Positions 45,286 to 54,808 of a DNA stretch of 64,000 bases are shown one piece after another (within the stretch, counting starts at the first letter, position 1; each line of letters begins with the position of its first letter). The notes below the pieces were generated by a model that saw only the letters and a program-made list of their open reading frames with translations, was not told the DNA's origin and ran no database searches. Position numbers and translations under genes: made by a program. Source of the stretch: Sphingomonas sp. PsM26 (GTDB lineage: Bacteria > Pseudomonadota > Alphaproteobacteria > Sphingomonadales > Sphingomonadaceae); contig JARUXA010000014.1 in assembly GCA_030433805.1 (NCBI GenBank), positions 1 to 64,000 of the forward strand, read 5' to 3'.

Positions 45286-46713
45286 TCAAGGCTCGATTCC
45301 GAGCACATCCAAACGCTTGCGCAGCGTGTTTCGGTTGATGCCCAACGCCTTGGCAGCGCGCAACTGGTTGTTGCCATGCCGCATCAGCAACGCTTCGATC
45401 AACGGGCGTTCGACCTCGGCGATGATTCGGTCGTACAACGTCCCATCGTCGAGCGCATTGGGCTCCTCCGTTGCCATACGCGCGATGCGGGCATGAATAG
45501 CCGCTTCGATCCCTGTATCACCTACCGTGCGTTGCGGGACTACGTCGCCGAGCATCCCACGAACCTCGGCCCCGTCGATCCGCTCGTCGCGCGCCAGGAC
45601 CGACATGCGCCGCATCATGTTTTCCAGCTCGCGAACGTTGCCCGGCCAGTCGTAGGCCTCCAGTACGGCCACAGCATCCGTGGCTAACTGCTTGCGCGGC
45701 AATCCATCTTCAACGGCACGATCGAGAAAGTGACGCGCCAGCAGAGCGATGTCCTGACGTCGGGCGCGCAACGCCGGCAGCGTAACCGGCACGACGTTGA
45801 GCCGGTAGAACAGGTCTTCGCGGAACTGGCCGGTCCCGACCAGTTGCGCCAGATCGCGGTTGGTCGCGGCGACGATCCGCACGTCCGCGCGGATCGTCCG
45901 GGCGCCACCGACCGTGGTGAATTCTCCCGACTGCAACACCCGAAGCAACCGCGTCTGTGCCTCCATCGGCATGTCGCCGATTTCGTCGAGGAACAGCGTT
46001 CCCCCCGCGGCCTGCTCGAACCGCCCGGCCGAGCGTGCCTGCGCGCCGGTGAAGGCACCGCGCTCATGCCCGAACAATTCCGCCTCGATCAGTTCGCGCG
46101 GGATCGCCGCCATGTTGAGCGCCAGGAACGGTGAACGGCGGCGGGGCCCCAGATCATGAATGGCGCGCGCGACCAGTTCCTTACCGGTCCCCGACTCGCC
46201 CGAAACCAGCACGGTCAAATCGTTCGACACCACCCGTGCGATGATCCGGTACACGTCCTGCATCGCCGGCGACCGCCCGATCAGCGGAAGCGTCTTGTCC
46301 TCCGCCTCGGTCGGTTCAAGCATACCGCCCGAGCCGCGCGCCAACGCGCTCTGCACGCTTTGCGACAGCGCATCGAGATCGAACGGCTTGGGCAGATAAT
46401 CGAACGCCCCCACCTCGTTCGACCGGACCGCGGTGGTCAGCGTGTTCTGCGCCGACAAGACGATTGCGGGAAGCCCCGGATGCGCCGCCACGATCCGTTC
46501 GACCAGATCCAGACCATTGCCGTCTGGCAGCACCACGTCCGTAACGAGAACATCCGGCGGGCTTGCCGCAAGTTGCATTTCGGCTTCCGCGACCGTCGCC
46601 ACGGTAACGACGCGGTGGCCGTCCCGCTTGAGCGCCTGCCCGACGACCGTCCGGATCGCCGCATCATCATCGACGACGAGGATCTTGCCGGTCCGCATGC
46701 CCGCCTGCGTCAT
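45286..46713 (-). CDS. ntrC: nitrogen regulator NtrC
   Basis: 475 residues: receiver (Asp59), sigma-54-activating AAA+ domain with Walker A GESGTGKE (172-179), GAFTGA (219-224) and GGTLFLDEIGDMP, and a C-terminal Fis HTH (NQLRAAKALGINRNTLRKR). A typical sigma-54 activator of nitrogen genes. Start overlaps the ntrB stop by 4 bases. M6 (MRTGKILVVDDD) is an alternative start. Confidence 0.96.
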   Translation of the reverse strand: MTQAGMRTGKILVVDDDAAIRTVVGQALKRDGHRVVTVATVAEAEMQLAASPPDVLVTDVVLPDGNGLDLVERIVAAHPGLPAIVLSAQNTLTTAVRSNEVGAFDYLPKPFDLDALSQSVQSALARGSGGMLEPTEAEDKTLPLIGRSPAMQDVYRIIARVVSNDLTVLVSGESGTGKELVARAIHDLGPRRRSPFLALNMAAIPRELIEAELFGHERGAFTGAQARSAGRFEQAAGGTLFLDEIGDMPMEAQTRLLRVLQSGEFTTVGGARTIRADVRIVAATNRDLAQLVGTGQFREDLFYRLNVVPVTLPALRARRQDIALLARHFLDRAVEDGLPRKQLATDAVAVLEAYDWPGNVRELENMMRRMSVLARDERIDGAEVRGMLGDVVPQRTVGDTGIEAAIHARIARMATEEPNALDDGTLYDRIIAEVERPLIEALLMRHGNNQLRAAKALGINRNTLRKRLDVLGIEP

Positions 46714-47780
46714 TGCGGTGCGCGCGGGAGCATGATGCGAAAAACGGTCATCGGTGGCGTTCCTTCACGCGCATATTGGACGATCCCGCCCATGTCGCGC
46801 ACCAGCTTGTCGACCAGTGCGAGCCCCAACCCCTGCCCCTCGGGCTTGCCCGAGATGAACGGGTCGAACAGATGGTCCGCGATGTCCGGCGGCGCTCCCG
46901 GTCCGTTGTCGATCACACAGATCTCGATCGGCAGCGGTTGACGCGGGCGACCGGCGGCAGGCGCGATTGCCATGCCGTGGCGATAGGCGGTGGCGAGCGT
47001 AATCCTTGCATCTTCCTGCCCTTGCATCGCCTCGCTCGCATTCTTGAGCAAGTTGAGCACGACCTGAAGCAGCGAATCGCGGTCGAGCAATGCGGGAGGC
47101 AACGAGGGATCGAACCGCTCCTCGATCTTCACATTCTGTGCGAACCCTGCCAGCGCGACGCGGCGTGCATGGTCGAGCAGCGGATAGACGTTCTCGGGCA
47201 CCAGATTGCGCGGGCGCGTGTCGGTTAAGTCCTGCATCCGGTCGATCAGCGCGGCGACGCGGTCGACTTCGGTGGTGATCAGCGTGGTCAGTTCGGCCGC
47301 ACCTTTGCCCTTGGACAGCAGCTGCGCGGCACCGCGAATGCCGGACAGCGGGTTCTTGATCTCATGCGCCAGCATCGCTGCCGCTCCGATCGCGGCGCGC
47401 GCGGCAGCGGCACGGTCCGCGCTATGCCCGAGCCGGCGCGATGCAGCGGCATGATGCAGCGTGATCGTCCGCCAGCCCGGGTGATCGACAACCAGCGTCT
47501 CGACATAATCGACCCGGACGCTGCCGCCGCGAACCAGCGCGATCTCGGCATCGAACGCCGACAGTCCATGATTGTCGCGCGGATTCAACGCTCCGGGGTC
47601 CTGCATAACGGCCGCGAGCGGCTGCCCAAGCATTGCGCGCTCGGACAGGTTGAGCATCGTCTCGCACTCGGCGTTGGCATGGACGATCCGCGACTCGGGA
47701 TCGACCACCAGCACCGCCACGGGCAATGCTGCAAACAGGTCGGCGAAGTCCGGCCCCGATCCCGCCCCCGGTTCGGTCAC
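46710..47780 (-). CDS. ntrB: nitrogen-regulation histidine kinase NtrB
   Basis: 356-residue soluble kinase/phosphatase for NtrC, controlled by PII proteins in other bacteria. N-terminal PAS (about residues 12-115), HisKA with His139 in [15 protein letters not shown], HATPase_c with [11 protein letters not shown] and [16 protein letters not shown] start overlaps the dusB stop (GTGA). Confidence 0.95.
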   Translation of the reverse strand: MTEPGAGSGPDFADLFAALPVAVLVVDPESRIVHANAECETMLNLSERAMLGQPLAAVMQDPGALNPRDNHGLSAFDAEIALVRGGSVRVDYVETLVVDHPGWRTITLHHAAASRRLGHSADRAAAARAAIGAAAMLAHEIKNPLSGIRGAAQLLSKGKGAAELTTLITTEVDRVAALIDRMQDLTDTRPRNLVPENVYPLLDHARRVALAGFAQNVKIEERFDPSLPPALLDRDSLLQVVLNLLKNASEAMQGQEDARITLATAYRHGMAIAPAAGRPRQPLPIEICVIDNGPGAPPDIADHLFDPFISGKPEGQGLGLALVDKLVRDMGGIVQYAREGTPPMTVFRIMLPRAPQ

Positions 47781-48781
47781 GCGGCTGCGCGAGTGCGCCA
47801 GGGGGCATAGAATTCGGCGAGCATCGCCTGCACCACCTCGGGGTCGGGGATCTGGTTGACCTTGTTGCGGAATTCCGCCGATCCATGCAGCCCGCGGGTG
47901 TACCAGCCGATGTGCTTGCGCGCCATATTGACCCCGGTCTCGCTACCGTAATGCGTTAGCATCGCATCGTAATGCTCTGCAATAACGGTATATTGTTCGT
48001 CGATCGAGGGGTCGTCACGGCGCCGTCCGTGCGCGAACCACTCGACCACCTGACCGAGCAGCCATGGGCGGCCATACGCCCCCCGCCCGATCATCACGCC
48101 GTCCGCCCCGGACTGTTCGAGCGCCGCCTCGGCATCCTCGATCGAGCAAATGTCGCCGTTTGCGATCACCGGGATCGACACCGCATCCTTGACCGAACGG
48201 ATGAAGCCCCAGTCGGCGTTACCCTTGTACATCTGGTTGCGCGTGCGCCCGTGGACCGTGACCATCTTGCACCCCAGGTCCTGCGCGATCTTGGCGAGTT
48301 CGGGTGCGTTGAGGCTGGAATGGTCCCAGCCCATCCGCATCTTGAGCGTGACGGGCACGGTGACGGCATCCACCACGCCCTTGATGATCGCGGCGGCATT
48401 GTCGAGATCGCGCATCAGCGCCGACCCCGCATCGCCGTTCGTCACCTTGCGCACCGGGCAGCCCATGTTGATGTCGACGATCGCCGCACCGCGATCTTCG
48501 CTCAGCTTGGCGGCCTCGCCCATCTCATACGGCGTGCAGCCGACGAGCTGCATCGACACCGGATCCTCGATCGGATGCCACGCCGCCTTCTGGATCGACT
48601 GGCGCGTCTCGCGGATCGCGGCCTGGCTCGCGACCATCTCGGTGACGTTCAGCCCCGACCCGTAGCGCCGCACCAGCGTACGAAACGGCATGTCGGTCAC
48701 GCCGGTCATCGGCGCGAGGATGACCGGGGACGCGATCGTCACGGGGCCGATCTGCAAGGGGGGAAGCGAACGCGGGGTCAC
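47777..48781 (-). CDS. dusB: tRNA-dihydrouridine synthase DusB (nifR3)
   Basis: FMN-dependent reduction of uridine in the tRNA D-loop. 334 residues; [13 protein letters not shown] at the flavin barrel, catalytic Cys108 in NMGCPVRKV, and [11 protein letters not shown]. First gene of the dusB-ntrBC-ntrYX run, the standard alphaproteobacterial order, hence the old name nifR3. GTG start at 48781. Confidence 0.95.
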   Translation of the reverse strand: MTPRSLPPLQIGPVTIASPVILAPMTGVTDMPFRTLVRRYGSGLNVTEMVASQAAIRETRQSIQKAAWHPIEDPVSMQLVGCTPYEMGEAAKLSEDRGAAIVDINMGCPVRKVTNGDAGSALMRDLDNAAAIIKGVVDAVTVPVTLKMRMGWDHSSLNAPELAKIAQDLGCKMVTVHGRTRNQMYKGNADWGFIRSVKDAVSIPVIANGDICSIEDAEAALEQSGADGVMIGRGAYGRPWLLGQVVEWFAHGRRRDDPSIDEQYTVIAEHYDAMLTHYGSETGVNMARKHIGWYTRGLHGSAEFRNKVNQIPDPEVVQAMLAEFYAPWRTRAAA

Positions 48782-48810
48782 GGGAGCCTAATCTGTTGGG
48801 GAGCGGCGAG

Positions 48811-48827
48811 TGCCTGAAAAACAGGCA
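48811..48827. promoter_or_regulatory. palindrome in the dusB/ispDF divergent region
   Basis: TGCCTG-AAAAA-CAGGCA, a perfect 6-base inverted repeat with a 5-base A loop, lies centrally between the divergent starts. It is a possible operator; no regulator assigned. Confidence 0.35.
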
Positions 48828-48852
48828 GTCCATAGCCGGATCGCGCCCATGC

Positions 48853-48876
48853 GGCAAGGCTGGCGGCAAGGCTGGC
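48853..48876. repeat. 12-base tandem duplication
   Basis: GGCAAGGCTGGC occurs twice head to tail, 32 bases before ispDF. Probably a slippage duplication with no known function. Confidence 0.6.
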
Positions 48877-48907
48877 GGGACGGCGCGGCATCGGCTAATC
48901 GCCCGGC

Positions 48908-50074
48908 ATGTCATCGAACAAGACCGCCGCCATCATCGTTGCCGCCGGGACCGGCGCGCGCTCGGGAAGCGCCGTACCCAAGCAATATGCGCCGCTCGGC
49001 GGACGCGCGGTGCTTGCGCACAGTTACGACGCGCTCCGCCGCCATCCCGCGATCGACCGCGTCGTGGTGGTGATCGGCGCAGGCCAGGAAACCGCGCTGA
49101 AGGACGCGATCGGCGACGTCGAACATGTGACCGGCGGCGCGACCCGACGACGGTCGGTGCTGGCGGGCCTTGAAGCGCTGGGCGCAGACGTCGAGCACGT
49201 CCTGATCCACGACGCTGCCCGTCCCTTCCTCAGCGCAGCGGTCATCGACTCGCTGCTCACCGCGCTCGACACCCGCGACGGTGCAGTCCCCGCGCTACCG
49301 CTTGCGGACACGCTCGCACGCGACACGGCGCTCAGCGGGACACTGCTGGGCGGCACGGTGTCGCGCGACGGGTTGCACCGGATCCAGACCCCGCAAGCCT
49401 TCCGCTACCCCGTCGTGCTCGCCGCACATCGCAACTGGCGCGGCGACGAACCCACCGACGATGCCCAGATGGTCCGCGCCGCCGGCGGGGCCGTGGCGCT
49501 GGTCCCAGGAGATCCCATGCTCGAGAAGATTACCCACCCCGCCGATTTCGCCGCCGCCGATGCCCGCCTCGAGGCGACCTTACGGACGCGGATGGCGACC
49601 GGCTTCGACGTCCACCGGCTCGAGGTCGGCGAGGAACTGTGGCTCGGCGGGGTGCTGATCCCGCACGACAAGGGCCTGTCCGGCCACAGCGACGCAGACG
49701 TCGCGCTCCACGCGATCACCGACGCGCTGCTCGGCACGATCGCGGCGGGCGACATCGGCACGCACTTCCCGCCGAGCGACCCGCAATGGCGTGGCGCCGA
49801 TTCGGCGCAGTTCCTGCAACATGCGGCCAGCCTGATCACCGATCGCGGCGGCATCATCGATTTCATCGACCTGACGCTGATTTGCGAGGAACCCAAGGTC
49901 GGCCCGCACCGCGTGGCGATGCGCGACCGGATCGCCGACCTGTTGCGGCTCAAGCCCGGACAGGTCAGTATCAAAGCGACCACCACAGAACGCCTTGGCT
50001 TCACCGGACGCGGCGAGGGGATCGCCGCACAGGCCGCGGCAACGGTACGAGTTCCGGAGGAACTATCGGCATGA
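48908..50074 (+). CDS. ispDF: bifunctional IspD/IspF (MEP pathway)
   Basis: Fused 2-C-methyl-D-erythritol 4-phosphate cytidylyltransferase and 2,4-cyclodiphosphate synthase, 388 residues. IspD (1 to about 225) has [21 protein letters not shown] and HDAARPF. IspF (from about 229) has [11 protein letters not shown] with metal ligands Asp234 and His236, GHSDADV, and [15 protein letters not shown]. The fusion is common in alphaproteobacteria. A secreted protein gene overlaps the stop by 4 bases. Confidence 0.96.
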   Translation: MSSNKTAAIIVAAGTGARSGSAVPKQYAPLGGRAVLAHSYDALRRHPAIDRVVVVIGAGQETALKDAIGDVEHVTGGATRRRSVLAGLEALGADVEHVLIHDAARPFLSAAVIDSLLTALDTRDGAVPALPLADTLARDTALSGTLLGGTVSRDGLHRIQTPQAFRYPVVLAAHRNWRGDEPTDDAQMVRAAGGAVALVPGDPMLEKITHPADFAAADARLEATLRTRMATGFDVHRLEVGEELWLGGVLIPHDKGLSGHSDADVALHAITDALLGTIAAGDIGTHFPPSDPQWRGADSAQFLQHAASLITDRGGIIDFIDLTLICEEPKVGPHRVAMRDRIADLLRLKPGQVSIKATTTERLGFTGRGEGIAAQAAATVRVPEELSA

Positions 50075-50604
50075 TGAAACGCGCGATCGCGGCGACCTGG
50101 CTGGCGCTCACTGCCACCGCCAGCATGGCGGCACAGCCACAGACCGGCGCATGCCTGACGTCATCCGAGGTATCCGATCTGGCGCAGGTCATCCTGCCCG
50201 AGGCAATCGGTGCCGCGGGCGTCGCCTGTGCGTCGGTCCTTCCGCCAAGCGCCACGATCCGCCAGACCGGCAGCACGATGCTGTCCCGCTACCGCAGCGA
50301 GGCCGACCGTGCCTGGCCGCAGGCGAAGCGAATCATCGGCAAGGTCGGCGGCGTGGACGATGTGGCGATGCTCGATTCCGAACTTGTCCGCCCGATCCTC
50401 ACCACGATGCTCGTCGCGCAGGTGACCAAGACGATCAACGTCCGCGACTGCGGCTCGATCGAGCGGATCGTCACGTCGCTTGCGCCGCTCCCGCCGCGCA
50501 ACACCGCAGACGTCGTGGCGCAGATGCTGTTGCTGACGATTCAGGCCAAGACGCGCCGGGGCGAGAAAATCGACCTGCCCGTCTGCTTCGAGACCGCAAA
50601 ATGA
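50071..50604 (+). CDS. secreted protein of unknown function
   Basis: 177 residues with a signal peptide ([17 protein letters not shown], cleavage near SMA) and Cys at [19 protein letters not shown] and VCF, so two periplasmic disulfides are possible. No known domain recognised. It is squeezed between ispDF and pncC with ATGA overlaps on both sides, implying co-translation. Confidence 0.8.
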   Translation: MMKRAIAATWLALTATASMAAQPQTGACLTSSEVSDLAQVILPEAIGAAGVACASVLPPSATIRQTGSTMLSRYRSEADRAWPQAKRIIGKVGGVDDVAMLDSELVRPILTTMLVAQVTKTINVRDCGSIERIVTSLAPLPPRNTADVVAQMLLLTIQAKTRRGEKIDLPVCFETAK

Positions 50605-51137
50605 CGATGGACACCATCCTCCCCCCCGAACTGGTCGACGCTGCACGCAAGGTGGTCGAGGCGAACCTCGCCGCAGGTCGTCGCGTCGCGCTGGCCGAAA
50701 GCTGCACCGGCGGGCTCGTTGCCGCGGCGCTGACCGAAATTCCCGGATCGTCCGAAATGTTCGAATGCGGCTTCGTGACCTATTCGAACGACGCGAAGAA
50801 CGGGATGCTGCGGGTCAGCAGCGACGTGATCGAAACGTTCGGGGCGGTATCGGTCGCGACTGCGTGGAGCATGGCGCAGGGCGCGCTGGATCGCAGCGGC
50901 GCCGATGTCGCGGTCGCGATCACGGGCGTCGCCGGGCCCGGTGGCGGATCGGAAAAGAAGCCCGTCGGCACCGTCGTCTTCGCGCGGGCCGAACGGGGTG
51001 CGGATCCGGGCCATGTCGTCGCCGATCGGAAGGATTTTGGCGATCTCGGTCGGGGTGGTGTCCGGCTTCAGGCGGCGCTTTGCGCGCTCGAACTGTTGTT
51101 GCCGCCGACCGCAGCCGAGGGCGCTAAGGAACCGTAA
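50601..51137 (+). CDS. pncC: nicotinamide-nucleotide amidase (CinA C-terminal family)
   Basis: Deamidates NMN to nicotinate mononucleotide in the pyridine nucleotide cycle. 178 residues, stand-alone CinA C-terminal domain with VALAESCTGGLVAAALTEIPG and TGVAGPGGGSEKKPVGTV. ATG overlaps the previous stop. Its last 70 bases are antisense to the end of the convergent coq10-like gene. Confidence 0.92.
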   Translation: MTMDTILPPELVDAARKVVEANLAAGRRVALAESCTGGLVAAALTEIPGSSEMFECGFVTYSNDAKNGMLRVSSDVIETFGAVSVATAWSMAQGALDRSGADVAVAITGVAGPGGGSEKKPVGTVVFARAERGADPGHVVADRKDFGDLGRGGVRLQAALCALELLLPPTAAEGAKEP

Positions 51138-51556
51138 AGAACCTTGGCGCGATCCTCGAACGCGCCGATCATCTTGCGCAGTGCGGTGCCGAACACCTGC
51201 CCCGCGAGCATCTCGAACACCCGGTTCTTGAAAGCGAAGTCGACCGTGAAGTCGACCGCGCACCCGCTCGGTTCGGGGCGAAACACCCAGTCGTTGCGAA
51301 GATACTTGAGCGGCCCGTCGAGATAATCGACGTGGATGTGCCCGGGGCGCTCCATCTCGACCTTCGAGGTAAAGGTCTCCCGCAATCCCTTGAACCCGAC
51401 GATCATGTCCGCGACCAGTTGCGTCTCGCTGCGCGAACGCACGCGGATCTGCGATACCCACGGCAGGAATTCGGCATAGCGCCCGACGTCGGCGACCATG
51501 TCGAACATCTGCTCGGGCGTGTACGGCAAATGCCGCGTTTCGGAATGGCGCGGCAT
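51068..51556 (-). CDS. COQ10/RatA-like polyketide cyclase (START) protein
   Basis: 162 residues, SRPBCC fold: LPYTPEQMFDMVADVGRYAEFLPW at the N-terminus is typical of the ubiquinone-binding COQ10 group. In alphaproteobacteria this gene usually follows lipA, as here (1-base gap). The RatA toxin label belongs to E. coli homologues and is not supported by context. Shares 70 bases with pncC in antisense. Confidence 0.9.
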   Translation of the reverse strand: MPRHSETRHLPYTPEQMFDMVADVGRYAEFLPWVSQIRVRSRSETQLVADMIVGFKGLRETFTSKVEMERPGHIHVDYLDGPLKYLRNDWVFRPEPSGCAVDFTVDFAFKNRVFEMLAGQVFGTALRKMIGAFEDRAKVLYGSLAPSAAVGGNNSSSAQSAA

Positions 51557-51557
51557 A

Positions 51558-52505
51558 TCAGGCGCGCGCCAGCTTCAGCTCCCGCGCGGCGCGCAGTCGG
51601 GCAAAGTCGTCACCCGCATGATAGCTCGACCGAGTCAGCGGCGAGCTCGCGACGAGCAGGAAGCCCTTTGCGCGCGCGATCGCAGCGAATGCGTCGAACG
51701 TTTGCGGCTTGACGAAATCCATCACCTTGGTGTGGCGCGGGGTCGGCTGGAGATACTGCCCCATCGTCAGGAAATCGATGTCGGCGGAGCGCATGTCATC
51801 CATCACCTGATGCACTTCCAGCCGTTCCTCGCCCAGACCGAGCATCACGCCCGACTTGGTGAAGATCGACGGATCGTGCCGCTTGACGCTCTCCAGCAAC
51901 CGCAGCGACGCATAGTAACGCGCGCCCGGGCGGATCGTCGGATAGAGCCGCGGCACCGTTTCGAGGTTGTGGTTGTAGACGTCGGGCCGCGCCGCAACGA
52001 TCGACTCGACCGCGGCCTGCGTCTTGTTGCGGAAATCGGGGGTCAGGATCTCGATCGTCGTGTTTGGCGTCGTGCGACGGAGCGCCTCGATCACCTTGAC
52101 GAACTGCGAAGCGCCACCGTCCGGTAGATCGTCGCGATCGACCGACGTGATGACGATATGCTCCAGCCCCAGTTCGGCCGCCGCGTCCGCGGTGTGCTGC
52201 GGTTCGAGCGCATCGACCGCGCGCGGCATCCCCGTCTTGACGTTGCAAAAGGCGCACGCCCGCGTGCACGTGTCGCCGAGGATCATCACCGTCGCGTGCT
52301 TCTTGGTCCAGCACTCACCGATGTTGGGGCACGCCGCTTCCTCGCACACGGTGGCAAGGTTGAGGCGACGCATCAGCGCCTTGGTCTCGGCAAAGGCAGT
52401 GCCGCCCGGAGCCTTGACGCGGATCCAGTCGGGTTTGCGTTCACGCGGAGGCCGCGCGGGTGAATCGATGCCGGGCTGCGCTGCGAGCGGGGTGATCTCG
52501 TTCAT
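51558..52505 (-). CDS. lipA: lipoyl synthase
   Basis: Radical-SAM insertion of sulfur into octanoyl-proteins. 315 residues: auxiliary cluster motif [12 protein letters not shown] and SAM cluster CTRACAFC, plus the C-terminal Arg-Ser-Ser-Tyr ([11 protein letters not shown]). Start ATG 52505; the longer frame reads non-family residues. Divergent from the carbonic anhydrase. Confidence 0.97.
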   Translation of the reverse strand: MNEITPLAAQPGIDSPARPPRERKPDWIRVKAPGGTAFAETKALMRRLNLATVCEEAACPNIGECWTKKHATVMILGDTCTRACAFCNVKTGMPRAVDALEPQHTADAAAELGLEHIVITSVDRDDLPDGGASQFVKVIEALRRTTPNTTIEILTPDFRNKTQAAVESIVAARPDVYNHNLETVPRLYPTIRPGARYYASLRLLESVKRHDPSIFTKSGVMLGLGEERLEVHQVMDDMRSADIDFLTMGQYLQPTPRHTKVMDFVKPQTFDAFAAIARAKGFLLVASSPLTRSSYHAGDDFARLRAARELKLARA

Positions 52506-52570
52506 AATGGCCAGATAGCGATTGCGGTGCCAGCTTGCCACCCCCTGCATGTTTCAGATAAATATGCCGG

Positions 52571-53200
52571 ATGGCTAACTTCTCAGAACTCGTCGGCGGG
52601 TATCACCGCTTCCGTGAAACCGACTGGGCGGAACAGCGCGATCGCTGGTCCCAACTGTCCAAGGGGCAAAGCCCCAGGGTGATGGTGATCGCCTGCTCTG
52701 ACAGCCGGGTCGATCCCGCCCAGGTCTTCGACACATCGCCCGGCGAAATCTTCGTCGTGCGTAACGTCGCCAACCTCGTCCCCCCGTTTGAAACCGACGG
52801 ATCGCGCCACGGCGTGTCCGCAGCGCTCGAATTCGCGGTGACGCAGCTCAAGGTGTCCGAGATCGTCGTGATGGGCCACCAATCGTGCGGCGGCGTGCAC
52901 GCGTCGCTGACCGACGCGTTCAGCGGCAAGGAGCCCGGTGAAGGCGGGTTCATCGCGCATTGGGTCGACATTCTCAGCGAGGCACGCGACCGAATCACTG
53001 CGGAACACGGCACCGGCCCGGACGCCATTCACGCGATGGAGCTGGAGACCGTCCGGGTCAGCATCGCCAACCTGCGGACATTCCCATTCGTCCAGGAGGC
53101 GGAAGCCGCAGGGACGCTTAATCTGCGCGGTGCGTATTTCGCGATCGCCGATGGCGTACTGCACGTAATGGATGATGACGGAGCGTTCGACGCCGCCTGA
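52571..53200 (+). CDS. can: beta-class carbonic anhydrase
   Basis: Interconverts CO2 and bicarbonate. 209 residues with zinc ligands in CSDSRVDP (CxDxR) and GHQSCGG (HxxC). ATG at 52571. It has a short divergent spacer with lipA. Confidence 0.95.
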   Translation: MANFSELVGGYHRFRETDWAEQRDRWSQLSKGQSPRVMVIACSDSRVDPAQVFDTSPGEIFVVRNVANLVPPFETDGSRHGVSAALEFAVTQLKVSEIVVMGHQSCGGVHASLTDAFSGKEPGEGGFIAHWVDILSEARDRITAEHGTGPDAIHAMELETVRVSIANLRTFPFVQEAEAAGTLNLRGAYFAIADGVLHVMDDDGAFDAA

Positions 53201-53223
53201 AACTGGGCCTGAAACTGGCGGGC

Positions 53224-53252
53224 GTGGGGGTGGCGTTTTGCGCGACCCCCAC
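53224..53252 (+). terminator. hairpin after carbonic anhydrase
   Basis: GTGGGGGT pairs with ACCCCCAC across a 13-nt loop, 23 bases after the stop. No T run. Confidence 0.35.
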
Positions 53253-53291
53253 CCCGTTGCTTGTGGGGTGTTCCGGTCGTAGCCTCAGGCT

Positions 53292-53744
53292 ATGAGACCG
53301 AACACCCTGCGCGCCTTGCGGCGCTACCATAATTACCTCGGGCTGTTCTTCGCGCCGATGATCCTGCTGTTCGCGATCAGCGGCGCATTGCAGACCTTCC
53401 GGTTGCAGGAAGCCAAAGGCTATGGCGGCCCGCCGCCGAATTGGATCGTCTGGCTGGCCAGTGTCCACAAGGACCAGGTGCCGCCGCGCGAGGCGCGTGC
53501 GGAGCGGCCGAAGGCGGTTAGGCCGTCGGTTGTCGGCGAGAAGCCTCAAGCGCGGCCGGCTCGCGACGCGAAGCGCCCCTCGCCGCTGCCGTTGAAAATC
53601 TTCGTCGTGCTGCTTTCTATCGCCTTGGCGGTATCGACCGTGCTCGGCGTGATGATCGCCTTGTCGATCAAGGGATCGCGGCGTGTATCGCTGGCTCTAT
53701 TGGCGCTGGGGACGGTGGTGCCGATCGTGTTGTTGTGGATCTGA
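53292..53744 (+). CDS. PepSY-associated membrane protein-like
   Basis: 150 residues: RRYHNYLGLFFAPMILLFAISG at the N-terminus resembles the first segment of PepSY transmembrane (iron-uptake-linked reductase-like) proteins; a basic/proline-rich linker and two C-terminal membrane segments follow. Too short for the full PepSY module, so this is a truncated or minimal relative. ATG at 53292. Confidence 0.7.
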   Translation: MRPNTLRALRRYHNYLGLFFAPMILLFAISGALQTFRLQEAKGYGGPPPNWIVWLASVHKDQVPPREARAERPKAVRPSVVGEKPQARPARDAKRPSPLPLKIFVVLLSIALAVSTVLGVMIALSIKGSRRVSLALLALGTVVPIVLLWI

Positions 53745-53807
53745 GAGGGCGACCGGCAGGCCCGCAGTAAGGCGATTCACCGCGCTTCCCCTTCTTATGC
53801 CTATGCA

Positions 53808-53912
53808 CTTCCCCGGCGAAGGCCGGGGCCCAGGTGAGGAGCAGAAGTTGTTTTGGCGGTGCGCGTAGTTGCCTTCGTCCTCGCTACTGGGCCCCGGCCT
53901 TCGCCGGGGAAG
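53808..53912. repeat. REP inverted-repeat element (copy 2)
   Basis: Arms 53808-53833 and 53887-53912 are perfect 26-base inverted copies of the CTTCCCCGGCGAAGGCC type seen at 39545-39650, with a different 53-nt core. Situated between convergent genes, the preferred REP setting. Confidence 0.85.
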
Positions 53913-53960
53913 CGCAGAGTTTGGAAACTGACTGACGCCGCCGTCCGCTCCAAACCGCCG

Positions 53961-54734
53961 CTAAATCCCCAAAGCCGTGCGCGCGACCTTCTCGATCTCC
54001 GGATCCAGTTCAGGCGGTGTCATGTCGACATTCGCTTCCAGCGCCTCGGCAATGGCGGTGAGCGCCGCAATCCGCCCGGCCTTCTTGTTGTTGCCGTCTA
54101 TGATCGTCCACGGCGCTGCCTTGGTATCGGTGCGCTTGAACATGTCGTGCATCGCATCGAGATACGCGTCGCGCTTATCCCGGTTACGATAATCGTCGAT
54201 CCCGGTTTTCCAGCGTTTCCACGGCGACTCCAGCCGGTCTTGCAGCCGCTCGTCCTGTTCGGCCTGGGTCACATGGACGAACAGCTTGACGATCGTGGTC
54301 CCCGAATCGACCTGCTGCCGCTCGAACGCGTTGATCTCGTCGAACCCGCGTTTCCATTCATGCTTGCTGGCATACCCCTCGACGCGCTCGACCAGCACGC
54401 GCCCGTACCAGCTGCGATCGAACACCGCGATGTCGCCGCACGCGGGCAGCTTCTTCCAGAAGCGCCACAGGAAATGATGGTCGAGCTCGTCCTGCGTCGG
54501 CGCCTTGATCGGCCAGACCTCGAAATTGCGCGGATCCCATTCGGCACAGAGCCGCTTGATGATCCCGCCCTTGCCCGCGGCGTCCCAGCCCTCGAACAGC
54601 ACGATCGCGCGCTTCTTGTGGACGATATGCGCGACCTGGACATGCGCGAGTCGCTCCTGCAGCGCGTCCAGATCGTCGCCGTAGTCGCCGTGATATTTCT
54701 TCCCGGCTTCATAGTCCGCAAGGTGCAGCGTCAT
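53961..54734 (-). CDS. ppk2: polyphosphate kinase 2
   Basis: Transfers phosphate between polyphosphate and nucleotides. 257 residues, single PPK2 domain: Walker A in EGWDAAGKGG, lid motif DRSWYGRV, and the conserved FWKKLPACGDIAVF region. ATG 54734 follows AAGGAGG with good spacing; the upstream frame is not family-like. ppk1 and ppx are 7-9 kb away on the same strand. Confidence 0.94.
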   Translation of the reverse strand: MTLHLADYEAGKKYHGDYGDDLDALQERLAHVQVAHIVHKKRAIVLFEGWDAAGKGGIIKRLCAEWDPRNFEVWPIKAPTQDELDHHFLWRFWKKLPACGDIAVFDRSWYGRVLVERVEGYASKHEWKRGFDEINAFERQQVDSGTTIVKLFVHVTQAEQDERLQDRLESPWKRWKTGIDDYRNRDKRDAYLDAMHDMFKRTDTKAAPWTIIDGNNKKAGRIAALTAIAEALEANVDMTPPELDPEIEKVARTALGI

Positions 54735-54808
54735 CGGGTCTCGGCCTCCTTCATGGGGCGGCGGGGGTGCCACGATCATAATACTCGCCGCACCCCGGTT
54801 CGATCCCC

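Noticed and set aside
51068..51556. RatA toxin of a toxin-antitoxin system
   Set aside because: The partner antitoxin is absent and the lipA neighbourhood fits the COQ10-like ubiquinone-binding group.
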